From contig CM060121.1 of the NCBI GenBank assembly GCA_030522415.1, forward strand, positions 23,646,142-23,710,141: 64,000 nt of DNA, given 5' to 3'. Source of the stretch: Channallabes apus (taxonomy: Eukaryota; Chordata; Actinopteri; Siluriformes; Clariidae). Positions 45,901 through 56,960 of the stretch are shown piece after piece (the stretch's first letter is position 1; every line of letters begins with the position of its first letter). The position numbers were made by a program, and so were the translations under genes. A model generated the notes under the pieces. The model made no database searches. It saw only the letters and a program-made list of their open reading frames with translations, and was not told the DNA's origin.

Positions 45901-46843
45901 ACTAAATAACCAAAAAAAGAAACACTGTTACATGAAAATGTGTAATAAGTGGGAATATGAGATTGAATTAATGAATATGTTTAGAAATGGGTTGGTTTTT
46001 TTAATGTTTTTTTGTTTTTATTGCTGAATGTTGAAGGCAAGGATGATTTTTCTGCACCTTGACTATTGACTCATCATTGTACTTTGTATTCATTGATTGG
46101 TTGGCCTTCTCTGTATCAGAGGAGAACATTGCATATATTGTTATTTATTGCCAAGGCATTATTGTTTAAATTGCCTTGTTGCATTTGTAATCTGTCTTTC
46201 TCTTTTTATCCACCTAGATTATGGAATGAAATGCAGAACACTTTTACATTAGAAGTACATGCCTTTTTAAATATTCTTCAAAATCTCTTTGAGTTTTATG
46301 TAAAGTAAATATGTACAGTTTTTGTATAGTTTTAGTGGATGTGTGTGTGTTTTGGGTTTTATGTATTTTTTCAAAAGTGTTTTATGTGAAATTTAATGTG
46401 TTGCCATTTTGGCCAGGGGTCCCTGGTAGAAGAGATTTGGATTTCAGTTGGATTTTTTTTCCCTGGTAAAATGAAGGAACAATAAAAAATAAATAAATAA
46501 AGAAGAATAGAGAGATGAGGAACAGAGGGGAGACCCTCTCCTATGCCTGCATGTACGGTAACTAAATCTACATACACACAGAAATGAACTGCAAGGCAAA
46601 TGTTGTTCTGTGCAAGAGGACAGTGCAAATCTAACTAACAAGGGTAATCAAACTCAGGCTGGTGCCCACTGAGTTCTGAATGGCTCATTGTAGCCTCGAG
46701 AGATGAAAGAGATAGTCGGAGGGAGTCTAACACCAGCTTTGGAGGGCAGGTTATTTGTAGCTCTAATTACTTTAGCTGTGTACATGAGGTCTAACATCCT
46801 AAGGATGAGAAGAAGAAAAAGAACTTCTTCTTTGTCTTTCGGC
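45901..46843. other. Unassigned DNA
   Basis: AT-rich with no recognised gene. The open frames at 46066-46308 (plus) and 46371-46641 (minus) overlap simple sequence and have no domains. Confidence 0.45.
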
Positions 46844-49640
46844 TGGTCCCTTTCAGGGGTTGCCACAGCGAATCATCTGCCTCCATCTAAATTCAAATTC
46901 AAATTTTATTCGTCACATACACAGTCATACACAGTACGATATGCAGTGAAATGCTTACACGACCGCCAGTGACCTTAAAAAGAGAATTAAATCTTACAGT
47001 AAGGAATAAATATGAATAAAGAAATAGGAACATTTTAACTTAACTAGAATAAAAATAGAAATAAAAAATAAAAGTATACTGTACATAAAATAGCAATAAA
47101 AATAGAGATATACTGTACAATAGAGATTTTCTTTTAAAATTGAAATTTGGTGGAGGATGTATGGTGTGCAAGTAATTTGCATGGAAACATGTGTTAAGGT
47201 GCCTTATTAAAGTGACTTTGTGCAGGGGTCCAGAATGTAAACATAAATATGAGTTCCAATGTCATGGTAGATGTGCATGAAAGTGACCATAGTGTCCATT
47301 GACGTTAACAGGTTGTATTAGTTCTGTGTTTGTGGTGTGAATGTGGTATGGTTGAGAGACCTTATTGCCTGTGGGAAGAAGCTCCTCCTCAGTCTCTCTC
47401 TGTTGGCCTTCAGGGAGCGGAAGCGCTTTCCTGACCGCAACAGAGAGAACAGTCCATTGTTGAACAGTCCATAGTCCATCTAACCCTATCCTGTGCATCC
47501 TCTTCTCTCACACCAACTATCTTCATGGCCTCTCTCACTGCATCCATAAATCTCCTCTTTGGTCTTCCTCTAGACCTCCTGCCTGGCAGTTCCAACCTCA
47601 GCATCCTTCTACCGATATATTCCCCATCTCTCCTCTGAACATGTCCAAACCACCTCAATCTGGCCTCTCTGACTTTATCTCCAAAACATCTCACATGGGT
47701 TGTCCCTCTGATGAACTCATTCTTGATCCTATCCATCCTTGTCACTCCCAAGAAGAACCTCAACATCTTCAGCTCTGCTACCTCCAACTCTGTCTTTTCT
47801 TCAGTGCCACTGTCTCTAAGCCGTAGAGCATCGCTGGTCTCACCACTGTCCTGTACACCTTTCCTTTCACTCTCGCTGATACTCTTTTATCGCACAACAC
47901 ATCTGAAACTTTTCTCCACCCATTCCAACCTGCCTGTACCCGCCTCTTCCCCTCCTTTCCACACTCTCCGTTGCTCTGAACCGTTGACCCCAAGTACTTA
48001 AAGTCCTGCACCTTCTTTACCTTTGCTTCCTGTATCGTCACCGTTCCAGTTGGGTTCCTCTCATTCACACACATGTATTCCGTCTTGCTGCGGCTAACCT
48101 TCATTCCTCTGCTTTCCAGAGCATACCCTCAACTCTCCAAATTTTCTTCCACCTGTTCCCTGCTCTCGCTACAAAGCACAATATCATCTGCAAACATCAT
48201 AGTCCATGAAGACTCCTGTCCAACCTCATCTGTCATCCTGTCCATCACCAGAGCAAACAAAAAGGGGCTTAGAGCCGATCCTTGATGCACACCCACCTCC
48301 ACCTTGAACTCTTCTGTCACACTACCACACATCTCACCACTGTCTTAGCGCTCTCATACATGTCCTGCACCACTCTAACATACTTCTCTGCCACTACAGA
48401 CTTCCTCATACAACACCACAGCTCCTCTCTCGGCACCCTGGCATACGCTTTCTGTAAATCTACAAAGACACATTACCTTCTCTGTACTTCTCCCCCAGTA
48501 TCCTCAAAGCAAATACTGCATCTTATGTACTCTTTCTAGGCATAAAACCATATTGCTGCTCACAAATGCTCACCTCTGCCCTTAACCTAGCTTCCACTAC
48601 TCTTTCCCACAGCTTCATTGTATGGCTCATTAGCTTTATGCCTCTGTAATTGCCACAGCTCTGCACATCTCCCTTGTTCTTAAAAATTTGCTACTTCCTG
48701 TTCCACAACAGTCACCTCTTCTACTCTTTGTTCTCTTTCGTTTTCCTCATTAATCAACTCCTCAAAGTACTCCTTCCATCTTCCCATCACCCTCCTGGCA
48801 TCTGTCAGTACATTTCCATCTCTATCTTTAATCACTCTAACCTGCTGCACATCCTTCCCATCTCTATCTTTCTGCCTCGCCAACCTGTACAGATCCACAT
48901 CTCCCTCCTTACTGTCCAGCCTAGCATACAAGTCCTCATATGCTCTTTGTTTGGCCTTTGCCACCTCTACCTTCACCTTACTCTGCATCTCCCTGTACAC
49001 CTGTCTACTCTCTTCAGTCCTCTCAGAGTCCCACTTCTTCTTAGCTAGCCTCTTTCCCTGTATACACTCCTGGACTTCCTCGTTGCACCACCAAGTCTCC
49101 TTGTCCACTTTTGCCTTACCTGATGATACACCAAGTACCCTCCTACCTGTCTCCCTGATCACATTGGCTGTAGTTGTCCAGTCAACTGAAAGCACCTCCT
49201 GACCACCCATAGCCTGTCTCAACTCCTCCCTGAAGACTACACAACTTTCTTCCTTTCTCAGCTTCCACCACTTTGTCCTCTGCTCTGCTTTTGTCCTCTT
49301 CACCTTCCTCACCACCAGGGTTATTTTACACACCACCATTCTGTGTTGTCTGGCTACACTCTCCCTTACCAACACTTTGCAGTCACTAATCTCTTTCAGA
49401 TTACAACGTCGACACAAGATGTAGTCCACCTGAGTGCTTCTGCCTCCGCTCTTATATGTCACCCTATGTACCTACCTCTTCTGGAAGAAAGTATTTATTA
49501 CTGCCATTTTCATCCTCTTTGCAAAGTCCACCACCATCTGTACTTCTACATTCCTGTCCTGAAGACCAAACCTGCCCATAACATTTTCATCACCTCTGTT
49601 CTCTTCCCCAACAGAAGAAGAAAAAGAACAATGTCCTCAT
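46844..49640 (-). mobile_element. RTE-clade LINE, 5'-truncated, with a nested insertion
   Basis: On the minus strand 49462-48680 encodes the end of the endonuclease (STQVDYILCRR, with 'DYIL' typical) and the linker (ETWWCNEEVQECI, then MGRWKEYFEELINEENERE). 48332-48129 holds the RT catalytic box ([13 protein letters not shown], an FADD variant). 48104-47410 holds YLGSTVQSNGECGKE, LRWFGHVQRRDGEYIGRR and ELPGRRSRGRPKRRFMD. The 3' end reads 'gccgaaagacaaagaag' near 46844. Frameshifts at about 48340-48680 and 48104-48129 break the polyprotein. The 46891-47474 insert splits its 3' end. Confidence 0.88.
46891..47474 (-). mobile_element. CR1/L2-like LINE 3' fragment nested in the RTE element
   Basis: The reverse complement ends 'gaatttgaatttaga' and contains 'gtcactggcggtcgtgtaag', 'catttcactgcatatcgtac' and 'gcttcttcccacaggcaat', matching 14769-14915. 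The 9-bp duplication TCCATCTAA flanks it at 46882-46890 and 47475-47483, so it entered after the RTE copy had inserted. Confidence 0.85.
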
Positions 49641-51882
49641 AACAATAAGGTATCAAATGATCTTTACGACTCCATGTTGTTTGAGTTGGTGAAACACATT
49701 TGAGGCAGTACAAAGGGATGTCTATGGCAAGAAACTATATGTAAAATACTTACCATAAATGCCCAAGGCAAAAACACACAAAAAGAATGAGATTTAGATG
49801 CCTAGAACCCAGAGCCAAAATACTGACAATGGATTTTCAAAGCACAAAAGAAAGCTACTGCATATTTTCACAAAGGAGGAAAAAATAAAACTACCAGAGA
49901 CATACTTACCAGAATCTATTTATTTATTTATTTATTTTTACAGGAGAGTTGGTGGTGACCATGCAGAGGGCCCAGATGAGATCTGCTTTCCACAGATTTT
50001 CAAAAAACTATAAAAATAAAAAATTATTTTGGCAAGAACCCAAAGGCAACATACCGACAAAAGGGTTTTTGGCAGGAAGTAAAATTAAAGAAGGATGACT
50101 GTATCGAGATTTAAGAGGTGATATACCTGCCACTGGATTTTGATGGGAAGAGAGGAAAAAAGAGTGCCAGAGCAAGAACACAGGGGTAACATACCTGCCT
50201 CAGGGTCTTGACGGGAATAATAAAAAAAAAAAAAAGGAGACCTTGCCTTTTCCAATGATTTTTTACAGACTATATAACTCTGTTTAACCAATTAGATTAA
50301 GATTTATTCTGGTAGTTCAGAGGTTACCAAACCAGTCATCCCTGTACTTCTCCGGTTATCTTTTCTAAATCATGACACACTAGACTCAGTCCTACCCTGT
50401 CTTGTACAGGTGTGTTACTAGGGAGATTAAGCTCTCACGCAAGCTCATTTGGGCAAACAAAATATGTGGGCTAAATGGATTAATGGAATGTCACCTCCCA
50501 ACACCTCCCTGGCATTCAAGATGGAAATCATTGTGGTTTCTGCAGTCATATACTGTAGCTTGCATATCTAGCAATTTTTTTCATAAATTATTACAAAAGA
50601 AGCAATTTATCAAGTTCATCAGTGGTTTGTATGATTATAAATTAAAATATAAAACTGATAGTAATCATTAAAAAATGGCTGGGTTTCAATAAAACAAATA
50701 TTATAGAATACCTCCAGTATGAAAACCAATAAGAAAAGAGTGTTGTGTATTATACAATTTACCACCCAGTTTAGCACGTAGGTACGCCTTATATGTGAAC
50801 TCTGGCAGCTGATAATAACTCCTTACAGTGTGCTTGCCCTTGTGTAGATAGAGCCTATCACTTCTTGCTCTGTGGGTGTGTTCATACACGGGCAACGTTT
50901 CAACGAACACAACAGGGTTCAAATTCAAATACAGCATCACACAGCGTCCATATTAATTACATGTGTGAGTTATTGTTTTAGTAATAGCAAAAGATATGGA
51001 GCTCTTACCAGTTGTATCAGTCATATAATCTGTACTGCATATAGGCTATGTCGTATTTTGATAAGAAGGCCAACGACTATTTACAGACTTTATTTAAAAA
51101 GTGTTTCTTAAATTGATGTGTCCTAGTTATATTTGCACTGCACTGCATATTTGTTCCCTCCCACTCTAAGTTTAGTTGCATCCCCTCTATTTTTCTCCCA
51201 TCTGTGGTTATGTAATGGTGAAGTCCTGTCTTTGCTTTCAAAAAGAAAAAAAAATTAGTTATTTGAACTGTGCAGTTATTTCATAATTATTGGCATATTT
51301 TAAGTTAATAGACAAACATGATTGCATAAAGCATTCCTGTATGTCCAATGATTCTTTGTCCACTCAATTATAGTAACTTTTATTTGCTCTTACAAGCAAA
51401 AAATAGTGAAAGTTGCAAACGAATGATACAATCAATGCAAATTTAAACCATTTAATTGAAATGTGTTTTTTATTCTTTCATTTGATATGTTCTGTTTCCC
51501 TTGTTTATAACAAGGAAAACTAAAATAAATGTATAATATGTAATATATAAATGTATTTTATATTGTGGATATAAAAATACACCCCTCACCTGGAAAAAAA
51601 AGGAGGGGGAAAGCAAAACATGATAAATCATGTCAGATTTTGTTTAATCTCTATTGTAATATAACAACCAACAAATAGAAATGGTTTAGGGGATGGGGCA
51701 AAAAAAGGTGGGGGGCATGGAGGAGACATGGCACAAGTGTCTACAACCTATTTCTAAATTGCCATGTGACTATACTCAGAATTAACCACAGTATGTTCAA
51801 AAATAATTATTATACCTCTGTCGTCAGTCAAGTGCCTCTGATTAACCTCCTCCCCTGTTGGAGCCGTGTACCAAGAGTTAGC
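49641..51882. other. Unassigned DNA
   Basis: No gene recognised. 'acatacctgcc' or 'atacttaccag' phrases recur near 49905, 50050, 50120 and 50190 in loosely similar roughly 70-140 bp units ('..aagaaagctac', '..gacgggaa'), perhaps a decayed tandem repeat. A (TTTA)n run lies at 49917-49937. Open frames here are short and without domains. Confidence 0.45.
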
Positions 51883-52311
51883 CGTGGCCAAAAGTTTTGG
51901 GAATGAAACAAATGTTATTTTTTATAATGTGTTTTAGATCTTTTGGTCAGAGGGTACTATTGTATACTGGAGTATAATTACAAGCATTTTATAAGTGTCA
52001 ATGGCTTTTATTAACAGTTACAATGAGTTTATGCAAAGAGTCAATATTGCAGTATTGACCCTTCTTTTTTAAAAACCTCTGCATTTCGCTCTGGCATGCT
52101 GTCAATCAACTTCTGGGCCAAGTCCTGACTTATGGCAGACCGTTCTTGGACAAACCTAGAGTTTGTCAGAATTTGTGCATTTTAGTTTTTCCACCCAGGA
52201 TTGACCACCAGTTCACAATGGGATTAAGGTCTGGGGAGTTTTCTGGCCATGGAACCAAAATTTTGATGCCATTCAGTTAACCTGAGCCATTTAGTTCTCA
52301 CTTTTGCCTTA
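51883..52311 (-). mobile_element. Tc1-like element, left part (split by L2)
   Basis: Starts 'gtggccaaaagttttggga', a terminal sequence of a widespread fish Tc1-like family, and runs to 'cttttgccttat' at 52311. The sequence continues at 55043 with 'ggcaaggagttccatcatgc'. The intact family reads straight across this junction, so the L2 between them was inserted here. Confidence 0.8.
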
Positions 52312-55001
52312 TCTCTGGTACATTGGTAAAACCCAATCTCTGGTACATTTCCTATGATTGCAATTCTCTTGTATCGTCCACCCAAATCAATGTCAAATTT
52401 TTTCACTGAACTGCATGAGCTATTAACCCTTACATGTGCGATGTCTTCTTCTATAATCTTACTTGGTGATTTCAACATACATGTTAACAAAGATTGTGCA
52501 GACTCCCGTGAACTCATGTCAGTTTTTGAATGTTTTAATCTCGTACAGCACATTAATTTTCCTACACATATAAAAGGTCACACACTGGATTTAATTTGTA
52601 CAACTGGTTTACGCAATGTCTCTGTGAATGGGTCGCAGATTGGACTTTCTGATCACCTTCTCATTGAACTCAGTTGTGAAATGCCTCTCCCCTGCCTCAG
52701 GGTAAAATCAACCATTACTTTTCGTAAAATTACTTCTGTTGATCATTCACTGTTTACTGATTCTGTACAGACACATCTTTCAGATATTACTGAACACAGC
52801 TCTGCTCTTGATATTCTTGCCAAATATAATAACGCTCTTTCTACCGCCCTTAATATTCACGCCCCACTCAAATGCAGAATCGTACCTTCTACACATACAT
52901 CACCCTGGTTTACCCCCTCACTTCGCAAATTGAAAACCACTGGTCGTCGCCTGGAACGCCTTTATAGGAAAACTGGCTTGACCGTGCATCTTCTTGCATA
53001 CAAGGATCACATTCAGCTATATAAATTAGCTTTAAATAATGCACGATCCAGCTATTATTCTACTCTGATCACAAATGCATCTTCCTGTCCTAAAACACTG
53101 TTTTCTGTAGTTAACAAACTCACTAGCCCTCCTGTCCCTCCTATGACCAACTCTGTAGATCTCTGTGAGTCATTCTTACTTTACTTCCAAAATAAAATAA
53201 CTCATATACATTCTCTCTTTTCAACAGTATACTCCCCTATTCACTCAAATGACTTCCCCATGGACTTTGCAACTGGTATTTTTACTGATTTCGATCCTCC
53301 AACTCCTGCTTTTATTTCTGAATTACTCAGTAAAGTCAATCCTTCTTTCTCTCACCTTGATCCTGCCCCTACGTCCCTGCTTAAATACTCTGCACCTGTT
53401 ATTTCACGGCCTATTTCACTTCTCATTTCTAAAATCTTGAACACTGGTGTTGTTCCTCTTGAATTAAAAACTGCAGCTGTCACACCAGTCTTAAAGAAAC
53501 CTGGCCTTGACCCGGCTGATATGGCCAACTACCGACCAATTTCAAATCTTCCGCTACTCTCCAAAATACTTGAAAAAGTAGTTGCTGTTCAACTACAGTC
53601 CTATTTGTCATCTCATAATCTGTATGAATGTTTCCAATCCGGTTTTCGCCCTCACCACAGTACAGAGACAGCGCTTCTTAAGGTTGTCAATGACCTTCTT
53701 ATGGCTTCTGATGCTGGCTCTGCTAGCATTTTGATTCTGTTAGACCTCTCTTCTGCATTTGATACTATCTCTCACAATATTCTCATCTCACGACTCTCTG
53801 CTCTTGGTATTTCTGGAACTGCCTTATCCTGGTTCGCTTCTTATCTGTCTGACCGACAACACTATATTACTATCCGCCAGTCTAAATCTTCTACCGCTCC
53901 TGTTTCTCATGGTGTTCCGCAGGGTTCTGTTCTTGGCCCACTACTGTTCATCATCTACATGCTTCCTCTAGGTAAAATCATCCGCCGCCATGGTTTCAAT
54001 TTCCACTGTTATGCAGACGACACTCAACTCTATATCAGTTTTCGACACTACCATCCCTTTCCCACTAACTCCGTTTCTGATTGTATTGATGACATAAATG
54101 CTTGGATGACTAGTAACCTTCTCAAGCTCAATACTGACAAAACAGATTTTTTACTTGTTGGTTCACCTAAAACCATTGCAGCTCTCTGTACTGATACTGT
54201 TAACATTTCCGGGACCTTGGTTAGATCTTCCACCACCGTTAAAAATCTGGGTATAACTTTTGACTCCCATCTTTCCTTTCTACCTCACATTTCTTCACTT
54301 ACTAAATCTGCCTTCTATCACCTCCGTAATATAGCTCGTCTACGACCCTTCTTAGACATCAAGGATGCTGAGACACTGGTCCACGCTTTCATTACTTCTC
54401 GACTCGACTACTGTGATTCTCTTTTCTATGGTCTACCAAATACAACATTAAATAAGCTCCAATACATTCAGAACTCTGCTGCTAGGGTCCTCACTTATAC
54501 AAAGAAATCCTCACACATCACTCCCATCCTACACAAACTTCATTGGCTACCTGTTCGCTCCCGCATTCAATACAAGATTCTCCTTATCACCTTCAAAGCA
54601 CTCCATGGTCTTGCCCCTCCATATATCTCAGATCTTATTCATACTTACTCCCCTGCTCGCACACTCCGATCTGCAGATGATGGTCTACTGGTAATTTCTC
54701 GTCATAGATTAGCATCATTTGGAGGACGAGCATTTAGCATTTCTGCCCCCACACTCTGGAATTCTATTCCCAAACACATCCGTGATCTTTCTTCATTACA
54801 GGATTTCAAAACCCACCTTAAAACATATCTTTTCTCGTCCTGTTTTTCCACTCTTTGAATATGTGTTAGATAAACACTACCAGTTTTCATGTTTATCTAT
54901 ATTTTGTTCTGTCGTTTTTCAGATGTCTCTTTCTATGTGTAAGCATTTTTGTTATTGTAAAGAGACCTTGAGTCTCTTGAAAGGCGCTATATAAAATAAA
55001 C

Positions 55002-55042
<41 letters not shown>
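52312..55042 (+). mobile_element. L2-clade LINE with open ORF2, inserted in a Tc1-like element
   Basis: 5'-truncated inside the endonuclease, with an (ATT)n tail at about 55005-55042. The coding frame occupies 52354-54858, with only about 150 bases of 3' UTR containing 'cgctatataaaataaacg'. Truncation plus the simple tail fit target-primed insertion. TTAT occurs at both junctions but overlaps the tail, so the exact duplication is ambiguous. Confidence 0.9.
52354..54858 (+). CDS. L2-type ORF2 protein, endonuclease part plus reverse transcriptase, 834 codons open
   Basis: The residual AP-endonuclease covers roughly residues 1-110: IILLGDFNIHVN, LDLICTTGL and LSDHLLIEL, with the catalytic Asp and final His region present but the N-terminal part missing. 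The reverse transcriptase lies at about 380-600: NYRPISNLPLLSKILEKVV, FQSGFRPHHSTETALLKV, LLDLSSAFDTISHNIL, GVPQGSVLGPLLFIIYM and the catalytic box YADDTQLY. The C-terminal domain has ITSRLDYCDSLFYGLP, HWLPVRSRIQYKILL and TLWNSIPKHIRD. There is no internal stop or frameshift. The nominal start codon is internal to the ancestral protein and is probably not used. It replicates by target-primed reverse transcription, but this truncated copy cannot move by itself. Confidence 0.93.
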   Translation: MIAILLYRPPKSMSNFFTELHELLTLTCAMSSSIILLGDFNIHVNKDCADSRELMSVFECFNLVQHINFPTHIKGHTLDLICTTGLRNVSVNGSQIGLSDHLLIELSCEMPLPCLRVKSTITFRKITSVDHSLFTDSVQTHLSDITEHSSALDILAKYNNALSTALNIHAPLKCRIVPSTHTSPWFTPSLRKLKTTGRRLERLYRKTGLTVHLLAYKDHIQLYKLALNNARSSYYSTLITNASSCPKTLFSVVNKLTSPPVPPMTNSVDLCESFLLYFQNKITHIHSLFSTVYSPIHSNDFPMDFATGIFTDFDPPTPAFISELLSKVNPSFSHLDPAPTSLLKYSAPVISRPISLLISKILNTGVVPLELKTAAVTPVLKKPGLDPADMANYRPISNLPLLSKILEKVVAVQLQSYLSSHNLYECFQSGFRPHHSTETALLKVVNDLLMASDAGSASILILLDLSSAFDTISHNILISRLSALGISGTALSWFASYLSDRQHYITIRQSKSSTAPVSHGVPQGSVLGPLLFIIYMLPLGKIIRRHGFNFHCYADDTQLYISFRHYHPFPTNSVSDCIDDINAWMTSNLLKLNTDKTDFLLVGSPKTIAALCTDTVNISGTLVRSSTTVKNLGITFDSHLSFLPHISSLTKSAFYHLRNIARLRPFLDIKDAETLVHAFITSRLDYCDSLFYGLPNTTLNKLQYIQNSAARVLTYTKKSSHITPILHKLHWLPVRSRIQYKILLITFKALHGLAPPYISDLIHTYSPARTLRSADDGLLVISRHRLASFGGRAFSISAPTLWNSIPKHIRDLSSLQDFKTHLKTYLFSSCFSTL

Positions 55043-55044
<2 letters not shown>

Positions 55045-55158
55045 GGCAAGGAGTTCCATCATGCTGGAAAAGGCATTGTTCAACATTTTTGAAAAAAATA
55101 TCTGGCATTATTTATCTGGTTATCTTTACATTTTTCTCAGAACTGTGTAGACTTTGTA
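55043..55158 (-). mobile_element. Tc1-like element, right remnant
   Basis: Continues 51883-52311 with 'ggcaaggagttccatcatgc' and 'tggaaaaggcattgttcaac', then diverges and stops near the next transposon at 55161. The rest of the transposase is missing. Confidence 0.75.
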
Positions 55159-55160
55159 TA

Positions 55161-55986
55161 CTCAGCAAAAAAAGAAACGTCCTCTGACTTTCAACTGTTC
55201 TTACTTGCAGTAAACTTAATGTGTAAATATTTGTATGAACACTAAAAGAGTCAACACCATAAGACATACAGAAACTAAAAATGTTTCACAATGTGTCCCT
55301 GAATGAAGGGAGGCTCAAAATCAGTCGGTACCAGTCAGTATCTGGTGGCCACCAGCTGCTTGAAGTACTGCAGTGCATCTCCTCCTCATGGACTGGACCA
55401 GATTTGTCAGTTCTTGCTGTGAGATGGAGGGATTGTGTGTTCCTGGTGTGACTCGGGCAGTTGTTGTGGCCATCCTGTACCTGTCACACAGGTGTGATAT
55501 TCGGATGTACCCATCCTGTGCAGGTGTTGTTACACGTGGTCTTCCACTGCGAGGATGATCAGCTGTCCTTCCCGTCTCCCTGTAGCGCTGTCTTAGGCGT
55601 CTCACAGTGCGGACATGGCGATTTATTGCTCTAGCCACATCAGCAGTCCTCATGCTTCCCTGCAGCATGCCTAATGCATGTTCACGCAGATGAGCAGGGA
55701 CCCTGGGCATCTTTCTTTGGGTGTTTTTCACAGTCGGTAGACAAGTCTCTTTAGTGTCCTGCGTTTTTAGAACTGTGACCTTAAATGTCTACTTTCTGTA
55801 AGCTGTTAAGGTCTTAACGACCATTCCACAGGTGCATGTTAATTAATTGATTATGGTTAATTGAACATGCATGGAAAACATTGTTTAAACCCTTTACAAT
55901 GAAGATCTGTAAAGTTATTTGGATTTGTACAACATTATTGTTGAAATACACAGTCCTGAAAAAGGGGCGTTTCTTTTTTTGCTGAG
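55161..55986 (-). mobile_element. Internally deleted Tc1-like transposon with terminal repeats
   Basis: The ends CTCAGCAAAAAAAGAAACG and its inverse (CGTTTCTTTTTTTGCTGAG at 55968-55986) are flanked by TA (TATA on both sides), the Tc1/mariner target. The 826-bp unit retains the transposase N-terminus only. The copy looks young because the repeats match almost perfectly. Confidence 0.92.
55321..55731 (-). CDS. Truncated Tc1-like transposase, DNA-binding part
   Basis: 136 codons, starting MKNTQRKMPRVPAHLREHAL. A helix-turn-helix region (ADVARAINRHVRTVRRLRQR) is followed by the linker box GRTADHPRSGRPRVTTPAQD and a second DNA-binding part, ISHLCDRYRMATTTAR. It then reads ELTNLVQSMRRRCTAVLQAA, a Tc1 C-terminal phrase, so the DDE catalytic centre has been deleted in frame. 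A DNA-binding-only product could in principle compete with an active transposase; that is inference. Confidence 0.82.
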   Translation of the reverse strand: MKNTQRKMPRVPAHLREHALGMLQGSMRTADVARAINRHVRTVRRLRQRYRETGRTADHPRSGRPRVTTPAQDGYIRISHLCDRYRMATTTARVTPGTHNPSISQQELTNLVQSMRRRCTAVLQAAGGHQILTGTD

Positions 55987-55989
55987 TAT

Positions 55990-56559
55990 ATATCCACTGT
56001 AAATGGTGGTGAGTTGATAGAGCCTGCAGTATGATGGGTTTGGAAATGTTATATTGATTTTTTTTTTTATAAATCACAAAATGAAGTTGGCTATAAATAA
56101 AGGATGTCTTTAAAAGCAGCATAAACATTAATAATTGAATTGCCACAAAAATTTCACAACAGACTTTTTTGAGAGAAACCCGTAATATTCATCAGCTGCT
56201 AAAATTTCTGGAATTAAAATCTGTAGATTAGATAGAACTTTATCTAGATCTATGTTAGGCAAATGTACTGTGCATAAGTCATAGGAACATGTAAGTAAGT
56301 GCTGTAGAGCAAGAATGTTTCAAAAAAGTTTCTATGTTTAAAAATACTATTTAAAAAAAAGCAGTAAACAGTAATTACAAAAAGTTAATAATTGTTGTAA
56401 GACCCTTAGTCTCAGGTACAATTTGTGCAGTTTCATAAGGAAATAGTTTTACTGAACATCCCACAGCACCAGCCACAGTCCTTCTTAAGACTTTGTTGCA
56501 TCTGCTTCTTTTTTCATGCATGCAAAACCCAGACCACTTTCACCTTGCACCACTATGTC
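55990..56559. other. Unassigned AT-rich DNA
   Basis: No recognisable gene or repeat; several A and T runs. Confidence 0.45.
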
Positions 56560-56705
56560 CTGGGTTCCATTGCCGTATCGGGTCTGTGTGCATGGAGTTT
56601 GCATGTTCTCCCCGTGCTTGTTTAGTGCTCTGGTTTCCTCCCACAGTCCAAAAACATGCAGATTAGGCTAACTTGCTTTCCCAAATTGCCCCTACTCAAA
56701 TCCGA
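56560..56705 (+). mobile_element. Truncated SINE, plus strand
   Basis: 'gtgtgcatggagtttgcatg', 'ttctccccgtgcttg', 'ctggtttcctcccacagtcc' and 'cccaaattgcccctac' are the body of the 9760 SINE in its sense orientation. The (GAAT) tail is absent; the head begins near 56555 with a degraded B box. Confidence 0.8.
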
Positions 56706-56789
56706 ATGAAGTGCAATCATGATTTTTCATTTTAGAAAGAAGCTGACACGATATATTTTAATATGATGATATCTAAATATAAAGTGTTA

Positions 56790-56960
56790 TGTGGGAGGTG
56801 AAAAACCCAACCGCTACGGAAACAGTGAAAGTCCTCTACATTGGAGAACTCTCGTTGCCCTATGCATCGATCGGTGCTAGTGGCCTTAAGGAAGGATGTG
56901 GGACATGATGCCAAACGTGACAAGCTGGCATTGCTCAGAAGCATACAGGGTATGTTGATA
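56790..56960. other. Unexplained open segment with a donor-like end
   Basis: Both strands are open here. The plus strand reads MENSRCPMHRSVLVALRKDV and ends at 'cagggtatgt', a plausible splice donor. The minus strand reads LASCPTSFLKATSTDRCIGQ. GC content is higher than in the surroundings. I recognise neither reading, and it may be an old repeat. Confidence 0.3.

Noticed and set aside
48650..49048. 132-codon plus-strand frame (and 47711-48001, 48951-49202)
   Set aside because: They are antisense shadows of the RTE LINE coding region on the minus strand.
54893..55108. Minus-strand frame with a run of asparagines
   Set aside because: It is the (ATT)n tail of the L2 element read backwards.
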